64,000 nt of DNA from Streptosporangium sp. NBC_01756 (GCF_035917975.1 NZ_CP109130.1:434001-498000), one strand, 5' to 3'; positions 44,057 to 52,875 are shown, counted from the first letter of the stretch. Program-made: numbers and translations. Notes: generated by a model from the letters alone, not told the origin.

Positions 44057-45280
44057 TCAGTCGGCGCCGAACTCCGTCCTGAGCCTGGCGAAGGCCGCGT
44101 CGGTGCCCTGCAGGGCACGGTCGATGTCGGCGTCGGTGTGGGCGGCCGACAGGAACCAGTTGTGCCAGGGATGGAGGTAGACGCCCTCGCGCAGGCAGGA
44201 CGAGGCCCAGGAGATCCCCTTCTCCAGGGTGGCGTCGCCCTCGAAGGAGAGCCACGGGATCTGCACCGGGCCGGTCTGGTTGACCACGAAGCCGTGGGCG
44301 GCCGCCTGCGCGGCGAGTCCCTCACGGAGGCGGGTCCCCGCCCGCTCGATCAGCGCGATGCCGCCGCTGTCGCGCAGGGTCTCGATGGTGGCCTTGGCCG
44401 CGGCCATCGGGGCGGCGTTGAACCAGAACGAACCGGTGGAGTAGATCGTCTGAGCCGGGCCTCGCAGCGAGTCCACCCCGGTGACGGCGGCGATCGGGTG
44501 GCCGTTGGCCATGGCCTTGCTGAAGGCGTACAGATCGGGGCGGACGCCCAGCGTCTCCCAGGAGCCACCGAGGTCGAGCCGCCAGCCGCCGCGCACGTCG
44601 TCGATGACCAGGGCGGCGCCGATCCGGTCCGCCAGCGCCCGCAGTCCCCGGGCGAACTCCACGGCGGCGAACTCCTGGTCCTCGAAGGAGTCGTGTTTGA
44701 ACGGCGTCACGATGATCGCGGCGACGTCGCCCTCGGCCCGGGCCGCGGCCTCCTCGGCGCCGGCCAGGTCGTTGTAGGGGTATTCGATCAGGTCGGCGCG
44801 CTCGTTGGGGGTGGTGCCCGACAGGCTGGGCGTGCACCACGGGTCGGCCCCGTGGTAGGACCCGTGGGCCATGAGCACCTTGGTCCGGCCGGTCGCGGCA
44901 CGGGCGATCATCAGGGCCTGGGTGGTGGCGTCGGTGCCGTTCTTGGAGAACATCACCCAGTCGGCCTGCGGGATGGTCTCCACCATCAGCTCGGCGAGTT
45001 CCACGTAGACCGGGCCCGGGCCGTTGAGGCAGTCGCCCTGGGCGAGCTGGGCGGTGACGGCGGCCTCCACGGCGGGGTGGCGGTGGCCGAGCACGACGGG
45101 ACCCCAGGAGCACATGAGGTCGATGTATTCGCGGCCGTCGGCGTCGCGCTGGCGGCAGCCCTCGCCGCCGACGAAGAACTGCGGGTAGCCGGGGCCGTGC
45201 AGGGCCGCGTTGAGATGACCGTACATGCCGCCGGGGACGACCCTGGCGGCCCGCTCCCGGAGGTTGGCGTCGATGGACAT
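44057..45280 (-). CDS. Class III PLP-dependent aminotransferase
   Basis: A 407-residue enzyme of the glutamate-1-semialdehyde aminomutase/class III group. The PLP lysine is in LYAFSKAMANGHP, the pyridine-nitrogen aspartate in LVIDDVRGGWRLD, and the phosphate-binding segment is FSKNGTDATTQAL. The usual DEVMTGFR of true GSA aminomutase is replaced by DDVRGGWR, so it is probably not a heme-pathway enzyme. ATG 45280 has AAAGGG 6 bases upstream. It is the second gene of an operon with a PfkB kinase. Confidence 0.87.
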   Translation of the reverse strand: MSIDANLRERAARVVPGGMYGHLNAALHGPGYPQFFVGGEGCRQRDADGREYIDLMCSWGPVVLGHRHPAVEAAVTAQLAQGDCLNGPGPVYVELAELMVETIPQADWVMFSKNGTDATTQALMIARAATGRTKVLMAHGSYHGADPWCTPSLSGTTPNERADLIEYPYNDLAGAEEAAARAEGDVAAIIVTPFKHDSFEDQEFAAVEFARGLRALADRIGAALVIDDVRGGWRLDLGGSWETLGVRPDLYAFSKAMANGHPIAAVTGVDSLRGPAQTIYSTGSFWFNAAPMAAAKATIETLRDSGGIALIERAGTRLREGLAAQAAAHGFVVNQTGPVQIPWLSFEGDATLEKGISWASSCLREGVYLHPWHNWFLSAAHTDADIDRALQGTDAAFARLRTEFGAD

Positions 45281-45290
45281 GTGTCGCCCT

Positions 45291-45341
45291 TTCACGGTTG
45301 GGACGGGTTCACGGTTGGGACGGGTTCACGGGTGGCACGGG
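45291..45341. repeat. Three 17-bp tandem repeats before the aminotransferase gene
   Basis: Two identical copies of TTCACGGTTGGGACGGG (45291-45307, 45308-45324) and one with two changes (45325-45341). They occupy the space between the two operon genes, just upstream of the ribosome site. Confidence 0.85.
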
Positions 45342-45373
45342 CCGGTCCGGCGCACGGGGTGGCCGCCCGTCGG

Positions 45374-46288
45374 TCACGCGCTCGCTCGCAGCTCCCGCGC
45401 TCCGGCCAGACCGGCGTCGGAACCGAGGCCGCCGGCCACCCGGGCGGCCAGCGCGGTGCCGAGTCCGGCCGCGTCGACGACCTCGCGGCCGTCGACCAGA
45501 CCGGTGATGAAGCCCGCGCAGTAGGCGTCTCCGCAACCGGTGGTGTCCACCACGGGGACGTCGAGGGCGGGGACGCGGGTGAGACCGGACGCGGTGGCGA
45601 CCAGGCTGCCCTCGGCGCCCAGGGTGACCAGCACGGCTCCGGGCCCCTCGGCCAGCAGCGCGAGCGCGGCCTGTTCCACGTCGGTCGTGCCGCTCATCAT
45701 GAGCGCCTGCTCCTCGTTGGGCAGGAGGTAGTCCACGTACGGCAGAAAAATCCGCGCCCCCTGCATCAGGTCGGGGATATTGGACAGTAGGTCCATCGTG
45801 ACGATCGTGCCCGCCTCCCGTGCCTCGGCCAGGAGCGCCAGGAAGCCGGGGTCGTGCAGGCCCCAGGTCACGTCCATACCGCCCAGGTGCACGACCCGCG
45901 CCCCGGTGACGCGGTCGCGGTCCAGGTCGGTGGTGGCCAGAGTGAGGTTGGCGCCGGGGACATGGAACGACGGACGCCCGCCGTCCGGCCGGATGGGCAG
46001 GATCGAGGCGGCGGTCTGCTCGCTCTCCTTGCGGACGATCCCGGTGACGTCCACCCCGTGCCGTGCCATGACCATGATGAGGAAGTCACCGAGTTCGTCG
46101 GCGCCGACCGCTCCCATCGAGGCGACCGGGACGCCGAGCCCGGCCAGGCCGACGGCGGTCCCGGCGGCCGCGCCCGCCGCGGTGATGCGGATCTGCTCCA
46201 GCAGATGGGTGTCCTGCCCTTCCGGGATCGACTCCACGGGCCGGGCGAGCACGTCCACGATGTGCACCCCGAGGGTGACGACAGTCAT
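45374..46288 (-). CDS. PfkB-family carbohydrate/nucleoside kinase
   Basis: A 304-residue ribokinase-fold kinase. The N-terminal substrate lid includes TAAGAAAGTAVGLAGLG, and the catalytic anion hole and base are in VVDTTGCGDAYCAGF. VYLLPNEEQ-like DYLLPNEEQALMM marks the family. It would phosphorylate a sugar, sugar acid or nucleoside. GAGGAG precedes the ATG at 46288. It heads an operon with the aminotransferase and is divergent from a TetR gene, which probably represses it. Confidence 0.9.
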   Translation of the reverse strand: MTVVTLGVHIVDVLARPVESIPEGQDTHLLEQIRITAAGAAAGTAVGLAGLGVPVASMGAVGADELGDFLIMVMARHGVDVTGIVRKESEQTAASILPIRPDGGRPSFHVPGANLTLATTDLDRDRVTGARVVHLGGMDVTWGLHDPGFLALLAEAREAGTIVTMDLLSNIPDLMQGARIFLPYVDYLLPNEEQALMMSGTTDVEQAALALLAEGPGAVLVTLGAEGSLVATASGLTRVPALDVPVVDTTGCGDAYCAGFITGLVDGREVVDAAGLGTALAARVAGGLGSDAGLAGARELRASA

Positions 46289-46315
46289 AGTGAGTCCTCC
46301 TCATGTCTTCAGCGG

Positions 46316-46346
46316 ATAATAGACGGGCGCCCGAATACCATGTCAA
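46316..46346 (-). promoter_or_regulatory. PfkB operon promoter with palindrome between -35 and -10
   Basis: Minus strand: TTGACA (46341-46346), then TATTAT (46316-46321) 19 bases further, or overlapping shifted hexamers at 17. The palindrome CGGGCGCCCG (46324-46333) lies in the spacer and is the likely TetR site. Confidence 0.55.
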
Positions 46347-46368
46347 TGAGGAAACAGGAGGGATCCGG

Positions 46369-46968
46369 TTGCCGAAGAGCGTCGATCATGGAGAGCGGCG
46401 GAAGGAGGTCGTCGAGGCCACCCGCCGCATCATCCTGCGTGAAGGCATCGAGGCCGCCACGACCAGGGCCATCGCCAGGGAGGCGGGTTACTCCAACGGC
46501 GTGCTCACCCATTACTTCGCCGACAAGGACGACATCATGCTGTCGGCGCTGCGCTCCTCACACCGGCGCATCGCAGCGCGGCTGCGCGGCAGACTGGCCG
46601 GCCACACAGGCCTGTCCGCGCTGCGCGAACTCCTGCTCGACAATCTGCCGCTGGACGACGAACGCGCCCGGGAGAGCGGACTGGAGATCGGGTTCTGGAG
46701 CCGGAGCCTGACCAGCCCAGCCCTGCTTGAGGCGCAACGCGCCGAGGCCGAGGAGCTGCGCTACCTGGTGCGCAGCCTGCTCGGCGCGGCGGCCGACGCC
46801 GGGGAGATCGCCACCGAGGAGGACCTCGGTGACGTCGCCGAGCGGCTGCTCGCCCTGGTCGACGGGCTGAGCGTGCGCCGCCTGCTCTACCCCGACCGGC
46901 TCGGCGCCGAACGGCTGGAGAGACTTCTCCGTACCGAGTTGGACCGGCTTCAGCCCACCAGCGCGTAG
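46369..46968 (+). CDS. TetR-family regulator
   Basis: A 199-residue repressor. The HTH is around ATTRAIAREAGYSNGVLTHYFADKDDIM; the C-terminal helices would bind ligand. The start is a TTG at 46369, decided by AGGAGGG at 46356-46362, 6 bases upstream; the longer frame has no such site. It is divergent from the PfkB/aminotransferase operon and most likely represses it. Its last 19 bases overlap a kinase-like remnant on the other strand. Confidence 0.9.
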   Translation: MPKSVDHGERRKEVVEATRRIILREGIEAATTRAIAREAGYSNGVLTHYFADKDDIMLSALRSSHRRIAARLRGRLAGHTGLSALRELLLDNLPLDDERARESGLEIGFWSRSLTSPALLEAQRAEAEELRYLVRSLLGAAADAGEIATEEDLGDVAERLLALVDGLSVRRLLYPDRLGAERLERLLRTELDRLQPTSA

Positions 46969-47105
46969 ATGCGGTCGGCCAGTCCCCCGGCGGTGGGCCG
47001 CCCGGCCACGTCACCGACGCAGGCGTGGACGAGCCCCGACAGCTCGGGCTCCAGATCGGCGTGGACCGACGGCGGCGTGCTGTAGATCTTGCGCAGGGCC
47101 AGCAA
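46950..47105 (-). pseudogene. Remnant resembling the C-lobe end of a Ser/Thr kinase
   Basis: About 51 codons from a possible TTG at 47105, with no ribosome site. The translation has the pattern of the last kinase helices: ALRKIYSTPP, LEPELSGLVHACVGD and GRPTAGGLADRIYAL, where the RPT arginine is usually conserved. Nothing of the N-lobe, HRD or DFG remains. It lies downstream of the FHA gene terminator and overlaps the TetR 3' end. It may alternatively be chance coding resemblance. Confidence 0.5.
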
Positions 47106-47110
47106 GGGAG

Positions 47111-47142
47111 CCGGGCGGCACGGCGCCGGCCGTACCGCCCGG
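47111..47142 (-). terminator. Hairpin after FHA gene
   Basis: 14-bp stem (47111-47124 with 47129-47142, one G-T-type mismatch) and a tetraloop, 13 bases past the FHA gene stop. Confidence 0.6.
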
Positions 47143-47154
47143 CAAGGCGGACTC

Positions 47155-48534
47155 TCAGCGGTTACGGTGCGACTCGTAACGCATGGTGCGGGAGACGCCG
47201 ATCCGCACGGTCGTACCGGGCAGGATCGCCACCGCCTCGTTCGGCGGGATGTCGTAGAAGTTGGGGTCGCCCGGCGGCTGGATCTGGGTGCCGTTGACCG
47301 ACCCCAGGTCGACCAGGTTGACGTCCCAGCCGTCCAGCGCCACCCGAAGGTGACGGCGGGACACCGAGCCGTCGGGGCTGGTGACCTTGGCGGGACGCAC
47401 CGAGCCGTCGGCGACCTCCGGGGCCCGCTCGGGGTCACGGCCGACCAGATAGTCGGTGTCGAGCCGGAGCGTCATGCCGTCGTCCAGGAGCAGCACGCCC
47501 AGCGGCGGGCGCGGCCCCTTGTAGGGGACGAGCGTGCGCTGTACCAGCGCGATGCCGCAGACCGCGCAGTACGGCACACGCGGGTCGTTGAAATGGTCGT
47601 TCTTGCAGTCGACCCCGTAGACCAGCGGGCGCGACTCCGGCTCCGGTCCGGACGGCGAGGACTCGGGCGCGGCCTGCGGACCGTCCGGGACCAGCAGTTC
47701 GTACTCGAACGGCTGGTCCCGGGCATCGACGGGGTCGCCGCCGATACCGCTCGCCATGGCGGTATCCACGTCCGCGTGAGAGACGACGGCCGGGACGGGC
47801 CCGGACTCCGGTCCCTGCGGCGCGACCGGCACGGGCTCGGACTGCCATGCCTGAGGCACGGGGATCTGCGGCTCCGGAGAACCCATCGGGTAGGGCGCGG
47901 GCGGCACGCTCTCCGCCGGGGCCGGCCGGTCGGGATGCGCGGGAGTCGGCGGAGGGGACGCCTCGGGCTGGGGAGCCGCGGCCTGCACGGGCGCGGCCGG
48001 CGGCCGGGCGGACTGCGGAGCGGCCTCCACCCGGGGCGCGGGGCGATGGGCGGCCGGCGCCCCGGCCTCGGTCAGGTCACACCGAACCCCGCCACCGACG
48101 ATCACACCGCTGTCCAGCCGGGCGAGCGGATGGGCGGTGCCGGCATCGGGCAGGCGCAGCTCGACCTCGGTGACCGGGCCGGGCACGAGACGATCGGACC
48201 AGGTGAGCGCGTCACGCCCGGCCAGCCGGATCTCACCCTGCGAACCGGTGACCGATGCCAGGGCCGGGCCGCTGACCAGTACGGCCACTCCCCCGGCGAC
48301 GGGACCGGCGACGGCGCACGCCACGGACTCGCCCATCATGACGGCCAGCACCTGGGCGACCCGGCGGGCCAGCGCGCGGCCGTCCCCGCCGGAGGCCGCG
48401 GTCTCCCGCAGCGCCCTCAGCAGGTCCTCCACAACGGCCTCGGCCGCGTCGCACACCAGTAGCAGGCCACCGACATGGGCGACCAGCCCGTCACCCGGAA
48501 GCGGACGCACCGCTCCGAAGCCCTCGTCGGTCAT
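47155..48534 (-). CDS. FHA domain-containing protein
   Basis: A 459-residue cytoplasmic protein. The N-terminal about 150 residues form an unrecognised folded domain, then comes a Pro/Ala-rich linker (about 150-230). A segment with two CxxC-like knuckle residues follows (VDCKNDHFNDPRVPYCAVCG). The C-terminal FHA domain shows YLVGRDPE, SVSRRHLRV and LGSVNGTQI, the phosphothreonine-binding loops. It should bind a phosphorylated partner, but the nearest kinase-like sequence is only a remnant. It is third in line after a flavoprotein and a membrane protein. Confidence 0.88.
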   Translation of the reverse strand: MTDEGFGAVRPLPGDGLVAHVGGLLLVCDAAEAVVEDLLRALRETAASGGDGRALARRVAQVLAVMMGESVACAVAGPVAGGVAVLVSGPALASVTGSQGEIRLAGRDALTWSDRLVPGPVTEVELRLPDAGTAHPLARLDSGVIVGGGVRCDLTEAGAPAAHRPAPRVEAAPQSARPPAAPVQAAAPQPEASPPPTPAHPDRPAPAESVPPAPYPMGSPEPQIPVPQAWQSEPVPVAPQGPESGPVPAVVSHADVDTAMASGIGGDPVDARDQPFEYELLVPDGPQAAPESSPSGPEPESRPLVYGVDCKNDHFNDPRVPYCAVCGIALVQRTLVPYKGPRPPLGVLLLDDGMTLRLDTDYLVGRDPERAPEVADGSVRPAKVTSPDGSVSRRHLRVALDGWDVNLVDLGSVNGTQIQPPGDPNFYDIPPNEAVAILPGTTVRIGVSRTMRYESHRNR

Positions 48535-48598
48535 GAAACCTCTCCTGCCGGCTTCATGACCAAGGTGCTGTGCTTATGTGTTCCCTCGCTCCGCTCGG

Positions 48599-49036
48599 TC
48601 ATAGAACTCTCCCTCCCCGAAAACGCCATCGGATGAACGGCACGCGCATCGGACCGTTCGCCACCAGCCACACACAGACCCAGACGACGGTGAAATGTGT
48701 CCAGAAGGCGGCCGACGGAACCGGATCAATGAAATCAACTGCACCGGACCGTAGCAAAAAGTACAGCAGAAGGCCTTCGGGCAGGACCGTCAGCAAGCCG
48801 AACAGGGTCGGCCAGTCTTTCTCCCACCGGAACTGCATGAGGAAGTGGTAGACCAGCTCCCAGCCGACCCCCAGCACGGCCACCGCCGTCAGGACCAGGA
48901 ACCCGGTGAGGTAGCGGTCGCCGAGCGGCCCCGAGGACCCCGGCAGCACCGGCACGATCAGCAACGTGATGATCGCGCCCACCGTGACGAGCAGGAAGAG
49001 CCGCGTCTGGATGCGCCCCGCCAGAGTCGGAACCAT
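48599..49036 (-). CDS. Polytopic membrane protein in the FHA/flavoprotein operon
   Basis: A 145-residue protein with about four hydrophobic helices (FLLVTVGAIITLLIVPVL, YLTGFLVLTAVAVLGVGWELVY, LFGLLTVLPEGLLLYFLL and FTVVWVCVWLVANGP) and a basic C-terminus. ATG 49036 is chosen because AAGGAG stands 8 bases upstream. It starts 12 bases after the flavoprotein stop and precedes the FHA gene, so the three are likely one transcript. No family recognised. Confidence 0.78.
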   Translation of the reverse strand: MVPTLAGRIQTRLFLLVTVGAIITLLIVPVLPGSSGPLGDRYLTGFLVLTAVAVLGVGWELVYHFLMQFRWEKDWPTLFGLLTVLPEGLLLYFLLRSGAVDFIDPVPSAAFWTHFTVVWVCVWLVANGPMRVPFIRWRFRGGRVL

Positions 49037-49048
49037 GGAGAACACTCC

Positions 49049-50584
49049 TTACACCGGTGAGTTGAGTGCCCATTTGAACCACTGCGAGGTCGACCGTAAC
49101 GGCCCCATCCTGCGGACGAACCCCCGCCGCGCCAGGTCGTCGGCGATCTCCTGGGCCGCGATCTGCAGTCCCAGGAAGGTGTCGACACCGGGGAAGTAAC
49201 CGCCGAGTGTCGCGGAGCCGGAGGCGTAGAGGGCACCGTCCCCGCTCGCCGTCCCCTTCACCTCGAAGTGACGCTCCACCTCCAGCCTGCCGACCGGGTT
49301 GCGGTACGCCCCTCCGTGCCGGAGCAGGTCATCGTAGATCCGGTGCTCGGCGATGTCGGCCTCAAGGCCGGTGCAGTCGATGATGTAGTCGGCCACCGGC
49401 TCGCGGACGAGGCCGTCGCCGCTGCGCACGTAACTGACCAGCCGCCCGTCGGGGGCGTGCTCCACCCGGTCCACGGTGCCCTGCACCGGGTGGTAGTAGC
49501 CGCCGCTGCGCCCCGCCCGCAACTGCTCCTGCCAGCGCCGGCGGTAGGGGGTGTTGGTGCCGCCCATCTCCTTGTACTTGGCGGCGCGCTCGGCACCCTC
49601 CAGTTTGCGCATCTGCGCCTTGAGCTGGCCGCCCCACACCGACTTGGGGTAGTTGAAGCCCTGGTAGGCCCAGCCGTCGCCGCCTTTGCGGCGCGCCCAG
49701 GCGTGCGGGCCGTGGGACCCGGTGACGAAGGTCCGGAAGATGTGCACGATCCGGGTCTGCAGCCCGAACCTCTCCCGGTCGTCGAACAGGCGCTGCAGCA
49801 CACGGGAGGCCACGATGCCGCCGCCCCGGATGACCACCGTGCCGGGGCGGGTCTTGAGGAACTCGTAGACCTGCTCGTGCGGCTCGTAGGCGTTGACCAC
49901 GTGCTGGTAGTCACCGTGCTTGGTGCGGAACTCCTGCAGGTCGGGCAGGAACTTCAGCCCCGGATAGCCGATCGCGACGTGCACGAAGCGTGAGCGGAAG
50001 ACGATCCGCTTGGTCGGCGCCGTGCCCTCCGGAGGGGTGACCACGGTGAAGTAGCCGCCGCCCACCCGGCGGCGCACCATCCGGACCTGTCCCTTGACCA
50101 GCATGTCCCAGTAGTCGATGCGCCTGGCCTCGCGTTCGAGGCTCTCGAAGACCGTGCCCGCGCGCGGCGTCCAGTAGTCGTTCAGAAGCGGCTCGGTCAG
50201 CAGTTGCCACAGGTAGGCCGGCGTCTTGTCCGTCCAGGTCTCCTGCAGGGCGTAGGAGGGGAATCCCCAGATGTTGTCGGGCCGCGAGGAGGAGTCGGAA
50301 CGGATCCGCTCCGACCGGGGGATCTGCGAGCACCTGGTCAGGAACTCGTAGGTCTGCCAGGGGGTGTCGATGTTGGACACCACCCGCATCCGGGAGGTGG
50401 GGACCCCGTAGATCCGCAGATAGTCCAGCGTCACGAAGGAACCCATGCCTCCGCCGACGGTCAGGAACGGAATGTCGTACACGGGGATTCCGGCGGCGGC
50501 GACCAGGCGATCATCCCAGCCGGGCGTGCCGATCAGCTCCGGGGTGAGATCACCGGCCGAGGTCGGCGTGTCGGGGGGTGCCAA
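49049..50584 (-). CDS. FAD/NAD(P)-binding oxidoreductase
   Basis: A 511-residue flavoprotein-like enzyme. The first nucleotide-binding site is the variant VGGGMGSFV near residue 43. A second glycine-rich site, IRGGGIVASRV, lies in the middle, and YIIDCTGLEADI and ASGSATLGGYFPGVDTFLGLQ in the last third resemble FAD-closing motifs. The arrangement recalls flavin monooxygenases, but the substrate is unknown. It is the first gene of the operon with a membrane protein and an FHA protein, an unusual association. Confidence 0.8.
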   Translation of the reverse strand: MAPPDTPTSAGDLTPELIGTPGWDDRLVAAAGIPVYDIPFLTVGGGMGSFVTLDYLRIYGVPTSRMRVVSNIDTPWQTYEFLTRCSQIPRSERIRSDSSSRPDNIWGFPSYALQETWTDKTPAYLWQLLTEPLLNDYWTPRAGTVFESLEREARRIDYWDMLVKGQVRMVRRRVGGGYFTVVTPPEGTAPTKRIVFRSRFVHVAIGYPGLKFLPDLQEFRTKHGDYQHVVNAYEPHEQVYEFLKTRPGTVVIRGGGIVASRVLQRLFDDRERFGLQTRIVHIFRTFVTGSHGPHAWARRKGGDGWAYQGFNYPKSVWGGQLKAQMRKLEGAERAAKYKEMGGTNTPYRRRWQEQLRAGRSGGYYHPVQGTVDRVEHAPDGRLVSYVRSGDGLVREPVADYIIDCTGLEADIAEHRIYDDLLRHGGAYRNPVGRLEVERHFEVKGTASGDGALYASGSATLGGYFPGVDTFLGLQIAAQEIADDLARRGFVRRMGPLRSTSQWFKWALNSPV

Positions 50585-50748
50585 TTGTGCGTCCCTTAAG
50601 CTCCATGGCCAACCGGTTCAGTTGCCCAGAACACTAGCCGTGGCACGTACCGAAAACGAGTAGGACAAAAGCGGGCGATCTTCCCGCATGTCACCGCATC
50701 GTCCCGGGCACGCACCCAGTGAGACGCCCGAAGACCCCCGACGGTTCG

Positions 50749-51909
50749 CTAAACCCCGCTGAACACCCGGTTCACATCCGACGTGGCCAGCACCCCGAAG
50801 ATCTCGCCGCCGCGCTCCACGAGGAGGTATTCCCCCGCCGGGGTCTCGCGCATCGCGTCGATCAGGGACTCTCCCGACAGGTCGGCGGCCAGCACCAGCG
50901 ACGGTTCGAGACTGCGCGCCAGCGAGCCGGTCGTCACCCAGGGACGGCGGCCCTCCGGGGTGGCCTCGACCGCGACCTCGTTCACGATCCCCGTCGGGTG
51001 ACCCTCGTGGTCGACCACCACCATCGCCCCCGCCTGGGCTTCGGCGGCCCGGCGCAGAGCCTCGGCCAGCGGCAGGTCTCCGGTCACCGCGATGGCCCGC
51101 CTGGCCAGGGCCCGGGCGTTCACCTGCGGGATCCGGGCACGCACCCGGGCGCTGCGCAGCGACTGGGTGGCGCCGAGCCAGATGAAGGAGGCGAGCAGCA
51201 CCGACCAGATGACCTCCCAACCCGGGGACTGCCCGCTCATCAGCGCCAGCCCGACGGGCACCGCGACCAGGACGACGGCCAGCGCGCGGCCGGTCCAGGC
51301 CGCCACGATCGTGCCCGAGGTCGGATTGCGGGTGAGCTTCCAGACCCCGGCGCGCAGCATGCGGCCGCCGTCGAGCGGCAGCCCCGGCAGGACGTTGAAG
51401 ACCCCGACGATCAGGTTGGCCCCCCAGAGCTGGAAGGTCAGCACGCCGAGGATGGTCGCCGGATCGATGACCTGGTAGGCGGCGAAACCGATCGCGGCCA
51501 GCCCGAACGAGAGCAGCGGCCCCACGAAGGCCACCATGAACTCCCGGCCGGGGGTCTCCGGCTCGCGCTCGATCTCCGAGACGCCACCGAGCAGGTAGAG
51601 CGTGATGCGGCGGACCGGCAGGCCGTACAGCTTGGCGACCACGGAGTGTGCCAGCTCGTGCAGGAGCACCGACACGTACAGCAGCACCGCGAAGACGAAC
51701 GAGACCACATAGGACAGTGGGACGCTCAGGTCGGGAAGCTGGGCGATCACCACCTTCTGGTAGATGTAGGTGATGAACGCCGCCACAATGAGCCAGGTGG
51801 GCGAGACGTACACCGGGATGCCGAACGGCCGTCCCATCCGCAGTCCCGGATTGTCCTGACGCGGACTCTCGCTGCTCACCGCTGGCTCACCACTCCTCGT
51901 CCACTTCAC
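50749..51909 (-). CDS. Site-2 protease family zinc metalloprotease with CBS domains
   Basis: A 386-residue intramembrane protease. The zinc motif HELAH is in transmembrane segment LLYVSVLLHELAHSVV, and the second half-site LPGLPLDGGRML is about 90 residues later. A further hydrophobic region and a C-terminal CBS pair (about residues 250-380) follow. It probably cleaves a membrane-bound regulator, with CBS sensing a nucleotide. GTG 51909 is the longest start and GTG 51879 a plausible shorter one. It is divergent from the RecB-like gene. Confidence 0.92.
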   Translation of the reverse strand: MKWTRSGEPAVSSESPRQDNPGLRMGRPFGIPVYVSPTWLIVAAFITYIYQKVVIAQLPDLSVPLSYVVSFVFAVLLYVSVLLHELAHSVVAKLYGLPVRRITLYLLGGVSEIEREPETPGREFMVAFVGPLLSFGLAAIGFAAYQVIDPATILGVLTFQLWGANLIVGVFNVLPGLPLDGGRMLRAGVWKLTRNPTSGTIVAAWTGRALAVVLVAVPVGLALMSGQSPGWEVIWSVLLASFIWLGATQSLRSARVRARIPQVNARALARRAIAVTGDLPLAEALRRAAEAQAGAMVVVDHEGHPTGIVNEVAVEATPEGRRPWVTTGSLARSLEPSLVLAADLSGESLIDAMRETPAGEYLLVERGGEIFGVLATSDVNRVFSGV

Positions 51910-51993
51910 CTTCAGGCCTTGATGCTACGCGCCATCACGCCACCCGCAGACGTCTCGCGGCCACCCAGAGCACAAACTGTCGTCACTGTGACC

Positions 51994-51999
51994 TACAGT
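51994..51999 (+). promoter_or_regulatory. -10 element for leaderless RecB-like gene
   Basis: TACAGT, 6 bases, ATG 52006. Confidence 0.5.
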
Positions 52000-52005
52000 G
52001 CGGGC

Positions 52006-52875
52006 ATGTCACTGACCGAGCCCACGATCATCGGAGCGCTGTCGCCGTCCCGCGCCGGTGACTTCATGACGTGCCCGCTGCTCTACCGGTTCCGGGTGAT
52101 CGACCGGCTTCCGGAGCCGCCGTCTCCCGCCGCGGTGCGGGGCACCATGGTCCACTCGGTGCTGGAACGCCTCTACGACCTCCCCGCTCCCGGACGCACC
52201 GTCGCCGCCGCCCTGGAGCTGCTGGAGCCGGAGTGGCGCAGGCTGCTGGCCGAGGATCCCGCCTACGGCGGCATGTTCACCGACGACCGGGAGCAGGCCC
52301 AGTGGCTGGCCCAGGCCCGTGCCATGCTGGAGCGCTACTTCACCCTTGAGGACCCCACCTGCCTGGAGCCCGCCGACCGGGAGCTGTATGTGGAGGCGGT
52401 GCTCGACAGCGGCCTGATGCTGCGCGGTTACATCGACCGACTGGACGTCGCGCCCACCGGCGAGGTCCGCGTGGTCGACTACAAGACCGGCAGCGCGCCG
52501 GGGCCGGCCTTCGAGGCCAAGGCGCTGTTCCAGATGAAGTTCTACGCCCTGACCCTGTGGCGGCTGCACGGCTCGGTGCCCCGGCTGCTCCAGCTGATGT
52601 ATCTGGGGGGCGGCGGCGAGGTGCTGCGCTACTCCCCCGACGAGGCCGATCTGCGCGCCACCGAGCGCAAGGTGCAGGCGCTGTGGACGGCCATCGAGCG
52701 GGCGATGGAGACCGGCGAGTGGCCCCCCAGGCCCAGCCGCCTGTGCGACTGGTGCTCCTACCAGGCGCTGTGCCCCCAGTTCGGCGGCACTCCCCCGCCG
52801 CTGCCCGAGCGGCAGCCGGGCGACACCGTGCGCAGCACCCGCCGCACCTCCAGAGCGGCCACCGACGAGCTCTGA
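52006..52875 (+). CDS. RecB-family PD-(D/E)XK exonuclease with iron-sulfur cysteines
   Basis: A 289-residue nuclease of the AddB/Cas4-like group. Catalytic motifs are RGTMVHSVLERLY, YIDRLDV and VVDYKTG, with the Q-containing helix FQMKFYALTL. Four cysteines, one at FMTCPLLY and three in LCDWCSYQALCPQF, are placed like those holding a 4Fe-4S cluster in this family. It would act in DNA end processing. It is often found beside trmI and the site-2 protease; here trmI is 9 kb away. Confidence 0.92.
   Translation: MSLTEPTIIGALSPSRAGDFMTCPLLYRFRVIDRLPEPPSPAAVRGTMVHSVLERLYDLPAPGRTVAAALELLEPEWRRLLAEDPAYGGMFTDDREQAQWLAQARAMLERYFTLEDPTCLEPADRELYVEAVLDSGLMLRGYIDRLDVAPTGEVRVVDYKTGSAPGPAFEAKALFQMKFYALTLWRLHGSVPRLLQLMYLGGGGEVLRYSPDEADLRATERKVQALWTAIERAMETGEWPPRPSRLCDWCSYQALCPQFGGTPPPLPERQPGDTVRSTRRTSRAATDEL

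Noticed and set aside
44057-45280. Aminotransferase as HemL of heme synthesis
   Set aside because: The DEVMTGFR motif of true glutamate-1-semialdehyde aminomutase is replaced, and the operon partner is a sugar-type kinase rather than heme genes.
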